From NCBI GenBank assembly GCA_949128115.1, contig OX421964.1, positions 37,068,177 through 37,132,176 on the forward strand: 64,000 nt of DNA, in the 5' to 3' direction. The translations under genes and the position numbers were made by a program. This document shows positions 58,455-64,000 of the stretch, piece by piece (position 1 is the stretch's first letter; the number at the start of each line of letters is the position of its first letter). Below the pieces are notes generated by a model that saw only the letters and a program-made list of their open reading frames with translations, ran no database searches and had not been told where the DNA came from. The DNA comes from Anaspis maculata. Lineage: Eukaryota; Arthropoda; Insecta; Coleoptera; Scraptiidae.

Positions 58455-60543
58455 TAGCCCAGGCATTTTAGGTTTTGACTAGGAAAAAAGTAACGTAAGT
58501 CTGAAAATTGGTGGAACGCTTCCACTTCAACCCCTCAACCACATACTAAAAGTCCTAAAAAATCCTATGTCCGCTTCATCGGTTTTTGGCGGCAAAAAGG
58601 TGTAAGTGACATTATTTTAGAAACTATTTATTGAAATACGCGTTGAAGTTTCAATACAGCTGAAAACTTCCGGAAATGATCTTCTCGGTCGGTTGAACAA
58701 CATATTGAAAGTCCTAAGAAATCCTCTCTCCGCTTCATCGGTTTTTGGCGACAAAAAGGTTCAAATGACATTATTTTGGGATTTATTTATTAAAATACGA
58801 GTTGGAGTTTCAGTACAGCTGAAAATTGCTAAAACTGGTCTCCTTTGTCAGTTGAACAACATACTAGAAATCCCTAAAAATCCTATTTCCGTTTCATTGT
58901 TTTTTGTCGGCAGAAAGGTGTAAGTGACATTGGTTTGGTACTATTAAATAAAATACGGGTTGAAGTTTTGATACAGGTAAAAATATTAAGTCTCTTCCAT
59001 CAGTTAAGCAGCATACTGTAAGTCCTAGGAAATCCTATGTCCGCTTCATTGTTTTTTGGCGGCAAAAAGGTGTAAGTGACATTGTTTTAGGAACTGTTCA
59101 ATCAAACAGGCGGTCAAGATTTGATACAGCTGAAAATTGCTGAAAATGGTCTCCTTGATTAGTTGAGCAACATATTGAAAGTCCTAAAAAAGCTTCTTTT
59201 CGCTTCATTAGTTTCTGGCGGCAGAAAGGTATAAGTGAAATTTTCTTTTGTTACTACCATTCATTAAAATACGGGTTGAAGTTTCGATACAGCTAAAAAT
59301 TGCTGAAAATGGTCTCTTTGGTCTGTTGAACAACACACTAGAAATACTAGGGAAATCCCTGTTTGGGTCATTGTTTTTTGGCGGAAAAAAGGTATAAGTG
59401 ACATTGTTTTGGAAACTATTATTATTGAAATAAGCGTTGAAGTTCCAATTCATCTGGAAATTGCTGGAACTGGTTTCCTCGGTCATGTGAACACTATACT
59501 GAAAGTCCCAAGAAATCCTATGTCCGCTTTATCGTATTTTGGCGGCGAAAAGGTATAAGATCATTTCTTGAAACTATTGTTCAAAATCTGTGTTGGAGCT
59601 GCAATACAGTTGAAAATTGCTGGGAATAGACTACTCGGACTAGTACAGTCAACTAACAGAGGAGACCATTTTTAGCAATTTTCAGCTGTACTGAAACTTT
59701 AACTCGTATCTCAAAAAAATAGTTAACAATATAATGTCAGTTATACATTTTTCCCGCCAAAAAACATGAAGCGGGAATGGGACTCCTCAGGGCTTTGAGT
59801 ATGTTATTCAACTAACAAAGGATACTATTTTTCAGCCACTTTCAGCTGTGCTGAAACTCAACTCATGCTTTAATAAATAGTTTCCAAAATAATGTCACTT
59901 GGACCTTTTTCCTGCCAAAAACCGATGAAGTGTATATAGTATTTTCTAGGACTTTCAATATGTTGTTAAGCTGACCGAGAAGACCATTTTTGGCAATTTT
60001 CAGCTGTATTAAAACTTGACCGCATGTTCAATTGAATAGTTTTTGAAACAATGTCACTTATACCTTTTTGCCGCTGAAAAAAAAAAGTATGAAGCGGACA
60101 TAGGATTTCTTAGGACTTCCAACATGTTGTTTAACTGGCCGAGGAGACCATTTTCAGCAATTTTCAGCTGTATTGAAACTTCAACGCGTGATTTAATTAT
60201 TACTTTGCTAAGCAATGCCACTTATACATTTTTGCCGCTGAAAAACGGTGGAGCGAATATAGGATTTTTCGGGACTTTCAATATGTTGTTCAACTGGCCA
60301 AGGAGACCATTTCCAGCAATTTTTAAGCTGTATCGGTGTTTCATCGCGTATTCTAAATGGATAGTTTCTAAATTATTGTCACTTACACCTTTTTGCCGCC
60401 AGAAACCGATGAAGCGGACATAGGATTTTTTAGGACTTTCAGTATGTGGTTAAGGGGTTAATGTGGAAGCGTTCTACCAATTTTCAGACCTTCGGTTTTT
60501 TTTTCCAGGTTTTGGTCAATTTTGATCTAAAATGCCTGGGCTA
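58455..60543. mobile_element. Foldback-like element with tandem-repeat arms
   Basis: The termini TAGCCCAGGCATTTTAG (58455) and CTAAAATGCCTGGGCTA (ending 60543) are inverted repeats. Each arm has a unique outer part (matching words TTTTGACTAGGAAAAAA/TTTTTCCAGGTTTTGG, GGAAGCGTTCTACC/GGAACGCTTCC, CCCTTAACCACAT), then a tandem array of a 152-164 bp unit. There are seven forward units on the left (GGTGTAAGTGACATT marks at about 58601, 58761, 58919, 59071, 59230, 59393, 59553) and five reverse units on the right (59735, 59893, 60053, 60217, 60378). The switch is near 59650. No transposase or target duplication was identified. The plan resembles Drosophila FB elements. Confidence 0.85.
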
Positions 60544-62686
60544 GTAGGTGAAACCTATATGCGTCAGGTTACAAAACGACTTACATCCGCACGCAAATTA
60601 TTTATTCCACTGTTTTTGTATGGAAGCGGTCAAATAAGCATCAGGTGTCTGTACTTCATGGAAAGTATTTGGAAGTACGTTTTTCAGTGGCATGGTAACG
60701 TACAAAATTCCAGAATTCTCTGAGAATTTGATTTTGATGTTGAAATTATTACTTCGACTAACAATTTATCAAAATACCAAGGTGGCAAAACGCTGCCCTA
60801 ATTAAATATTCTCGCTGTGGTAACCGGATTCTTCCCCCTCCACCAGGACAATGCACTCTATGTCATTCTGCGCTGTCAATAGGGCGATTGCACGGGATTT
60901 GGTTCCTTTTTTATCCGCCAGGATTGTGCATGTAGGAGTTGGACGTGTAGGGATTTTGCTTTGGTTCGGTTGTCATGCTGACGTCCGATAGTGACAGCAC
61001 GGAGTCACGGACCAGAACACTGACAGCTGCCAAGAGCGAACCTTGAAATGAAGCGAAATGAGCGAACCTTTTTCGATTCTGGTGCTTTTTATTGCAGCAG
61101 TCCATTCAACTTTCATGCGTTGTTCTTTTGGAAATCAATCGAGTATTATCTCATTTTTCCCCGTTGCGTTGGTGAGACTGAGACGCATTGGGGCATGCAC
61201 AAAACATTATTTTGTTCAGCATTTTTATTTAGGTTATGATTACGATTACGGAAGATGTCATTAATTGGCATACAACAGATTTTTGACATTTGACATGCAA
61301 GTGTGGTCCAACTGCATCGAAGCACCGTCTATTATGTAATCACCCTATTCAGTGTATGAACATGATAGCCTTTGAAGGTCTCATGCTTGGTCCCATGTAT
61401 TATTTCTGCGTTGTATTTTCAACTTTGGGATTATAACTCATATTACTAAAAAAAATTATAGTAATTAGATAATCGTACCACTTATTAGTCTTATTATAAT
61501 TACAACTGACAAAAAGTCATCAGTTCGATTTCACTTTTGTGCTGATGTGGGCGCAAGTAGAAAAAATATAGTATGGAATATGTGCATGAGGGAAAAAGGT
61601 GATTATTTCACTAATGTAATAGTAACCTCATTTTGCTCGTGTTAAAAACTTCCACATCAGTGGAATATTCACCCTTGTTAATCGCTTCCTTACTTATTGC
61701 ATCAAAACCAAACATATCGGACTGATGTTCCTCAAATCATTTAAGGTTGTAGTTTCCTAACCTACAAATCAGCAAAAACTTTGTATTCTTCCCCCACCAA
61801 AACCATTGAATAGAGAGTAATGAAAACAGTCATAGATTTCTGAATTACCATTAGAAACAGTGTGACGTGTGTAAGACTTTGGATTTCTCAAGATTTTAGA
61901 AATTGAAAACAAAATGTTTGCAATTATCCAAAACAACTGTAGGTATATCACTCGCTAGCCAGCCATATTGCAATGGTCTGCAATTTATTTCTGCGTTCTT
62001 TTTCTGCAATGATACCAGCTATACCTATCAGTTTAGTTTCATGTAGGATCGTAGGAGTACCTAGGTTTTATCATTTTCAATAATTTATCCTTGACAGGAA
62101 GCAGCTTCCGAGCAATCCCTTGGATAATATTAAAACATGAAAATAAATCAATCAAAACTGCTTGATCAACGATCATATAATGAAACAAGATCACTTGAAG
62201 GGTTGTGACCGCACTGTGGGGTGCAACTATGCGTATTCAGTATATTCAATCATAAATCAAAAACTTCGGCTCCCCTTCACCAATTACGATGCTAAATTTA
62301 AATAAAATACAATCGCCCGTTTTGTCAGTGCGCGGGTCGAAAAGATTTCCAAGAACCCCCCCTTTGGGCCGCCAATGAATCGGCAAATAAGACACACGAT
62401 AATAATTTATATCGCGCTTTATTGCATCGGGGAATTTCTTAATTATTCATATCAAGCACAATGAATTTTATATCCATAGGTATACTTACCTGCACCGTGG
62501 GCAATTTTGATGAATGCATGCACACATAATGCAACATATAAAAAGAGAAAAAACTATAAAAGAACAGAGGAGGTGGTCTGGTCGTACTGGTATGCGATTG
62601 CATCAGAGGCGCAGGTTGTCTTTATTTAGGTACTATAGGTTTAAAAAAAAATTAAAAATGTAACTGTATGTATAAGCAAGTACATA
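60544..62686. other. No gene recognised
   Basis: AT-rich; frames up to 68 codons without motif. No repeat arms found. Confidence 0.4.
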
Positions 62687-63050
62687 CAGTAGAACCTCGA
62701 TTATCCGTGCGCGGCTTATCCGTGCGGCGGATTATCCGTGGCGGAAGCTGGAAATGACGTATCTTCGTATCTCACTTTCCCACAAATATCGAGTTTCCAA
62801 GAACCAATTAAAATAATTCACTGTAGTGTCGTAAGCTTCGTTCTAAGATGAAAATAAAATAATGTACTTCTGTATTTTTGTTCGGTTCAACCAATTTCTT
62901 CACTTTTTTCTTATAATTATGTATCCAAGTGTTAGTGAAATATGTATCTCCACAAATAAGCGCCTTTTGGGCATCATTTCGATTGACCGTGTTTTCAATT
63001 ATCCGGCAAAGACTCGGTTTCGGCCAGCACGGATAATCGAGGTTCTACTG
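62687..63050. mobile_element. Tigger/pogo-type MITE
   Basis: CAGTAGAACCTCGATTATCC at the left and its reverse complement GGATAATCGAGGTTCTACTG at the right, flanked by TA at both sides (62685-62686, 63051-63052). The terminus is the well-known Tigger/pogo consensus of the Tc1/mariner superfamily, which duplicates TA. The left arm carries three TTATCCGTG words in tandem. 364 bp without transposase, so mobilised in trans. Confidence 0.93.
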
Positions 63051-63179
63051 TACCTATAATAATATTGTACCAATAGGGTCGAATCAGAACCTCTTGGGAT
63101 TTTGAGCTCATAAAATGAATAGACTGATTACTGATTACAGTAAGGGTGGCCCAACGGAAACAGAACAGAGGGGTTTTTG

Positions 63180-63860
63180 GGCATTTCACCTTATTTTTTT
63201 TTAAAAAGCTCGGACAGGTCAGGTCGATTTTTATATCGAGGGGGACATCTGAAACGTACACAGTAAAAAATTTGCGATGAGAGACAGACTCTACTTCTGT
63301 AGAGTACCTATGGCTAAACAGCTTGCACTCTGTTGTAGTGGAGCTCGACTAACTATCAATCTATATATTTGTAGAGCCAATTTTCAACTCTATTTAGATG
63401 GTCCTGTATGTTCTCAAAATAGAATTAGTTAGAGTTTAATTTCAACTCTACATTTCTTTGTGTGTACATTGACAAATTTCAATCTTTAGCCCCCTCACCC
63501 CCACCCACCCTAATATTGAAATTCCAAATGACATCACCAACTTTACGATACATTAAATTGAAGAGAATTTGATTCTTTTTCTGAAAAAAATATTTTTCAA
63601 ATTTTCAACCCCACCTAAAATTCCTAAAATTTTTTGAGCGTCCAATTCCATATTTTTGACCTCTCAATTTTCTTCATTGCAGTCAACGTCATCCTGCACA
63701 CCATCCAGGAAGAAGACTCTCTGTAAAAAAAGTGCCCCCAAATTCACCTCTTTGCTCCTCCTATCACAACTTCCAAATCAAAAAAGATACTACTGACTTT
63801 GCGATACATCACCCTGAAGGTAGCTGAATTCTCTTCCTTAACAATTTTTTTTTTAAATTT
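63180..63860. repeat. Dispersed repeat, right-edge copy
   Basis: Shares ordered blocks with the left-edge copy (361-1140): GGTCGATTTTTATATC-GGGGACATCT, AGCCCCCTCACCCCCAC, ATACATTAAATTGAAGAG, GACCTCTCAATTTTCTTCA, GTCAACGTCATCCTGCA. Interrupted by a 204-bp insert at 63260-63463. No coding content. Confidence 0.65.
63260..63463. mobile_element. 204-bp insert with GTAC duplication
   Basis: GTAC flanks both sides (63256-63259, 63464-63467). Comparison with the left-edge repeat copy shows the uninterrupted site (GAAACGTACATTGACAAATTT equivalent at about 1080). The ends ACAGTAAAAAATTT and the complement ACACAAAGAAATG are only loosely inverted. The interior repeats words such as CAACTCTA and TAGAGT in both orientations. 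Small non-autonomous element of unknown class. Confidence 0.75.
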
Positions 63861-64000
63861 CCAAAAACGCCTTTTAGGCCAGGCGGTAGGTCATTTTGGA
63901 TAGAAAAAATTCCGACCAAAGCTTTTATGGTGGCAAACTCTTCGTAAGGTCAGTAGGTATCTACCACTGAGTTTCCGCCCAAAAACGAGTTGTGCTGATT

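Overview
The window looks like an intergenic or heterochromatin-like stretch of an arthropod nuclear genome, most likely an insect. The assignment rests on the mobile elements (BEL/Pao, Ty1/copia and Ty3/gypsy LTR retrotransposons, a CR1/jockey-like LINE, mariner, hAT, piggyBac, Tigger/pogo and Foldback-like elements, a tRNA-derived SINE), the AT-rich background and the absence of bacterial gene organisation. Hemiptera (whitefly or aphid type) is a guess only. I recognise no intact host protein-coding gene, no rRNA, no functional tRNA and no CRISPR array.

Layout. 0-1.5 kb: repeat family that recurs at the right edge (63.2-63.9 kb). 3.4-8 kb: a nest on top of two internally deleted gypsy elements on the minus strand (LTRs 4305-4706 and 5016-5452). 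A long-armed foldback element sits beside the second one, a hAT-type element with an exact 8-bp target duplication lies inside the foldback, and a further palindrome lies inside the hAT. 8.4-20.8 kb: mostly unique DNA with small palindromic MITEs, a SINE (12157-12460), a mariner relic (17501-18082) and a 1.4-kb foldback (18148-19565). 20.9-25.3 kb: a plus-strand copia element, broken by frameshifts and an integrase deletion and split in its reverse transcriptase by a 665-bp inverted-repeat element. This is followed by a different RT-protein tail and a minus-strand relic of a second copia. 28-31.3 kb: a gypsy solo LTR and a decayed plus-strand BEL/Pao pol. 33.7-34.7 kb: a 1-kb foldback. 35.8-36.3 kb: a gypsy solo LTR. 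38.2-38.9 kb: a mariner transposase relic with a MITE inside its coding sequence. 39.3-40.4 kb: a 138-bp minisatellite with a MITE inside one unit. 41-42.9 kb: a second SINE copy and an interrupted gypsy solo LTR. 45.7-53.05 kb: a structurally complete minus-strand BEL/Pao provirus-like element with 201-202 bp LTRs, a PBS and the 5-bp duplication CCAAG. It is inactivated by a stop, several frameshifts, an integrase Glu-to-Gly change and a piggyBac-type MITE. 54.9-56.6 kb: LINE relics, one cut by a gypsy solo LTR. 58.45-60.54 kb: a Foldback-like element whose two arms are tandem arrays of a 160-bp unit. 62.7-63.05 kb: a Tigger/pogo MITE.

Nothing here appears to work as a pathway. The elements give a relative chronology: insertions within insertions restore the older reading frame or repeat phase when the younger element is removed. 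The most unusual object is the tandem-repeat-armed foldback at 58.45-60.54 kb. The dense, mixed-orientation nest with several long near-palindromes could yield dsRNA or piRNA precursors, but that is inference.
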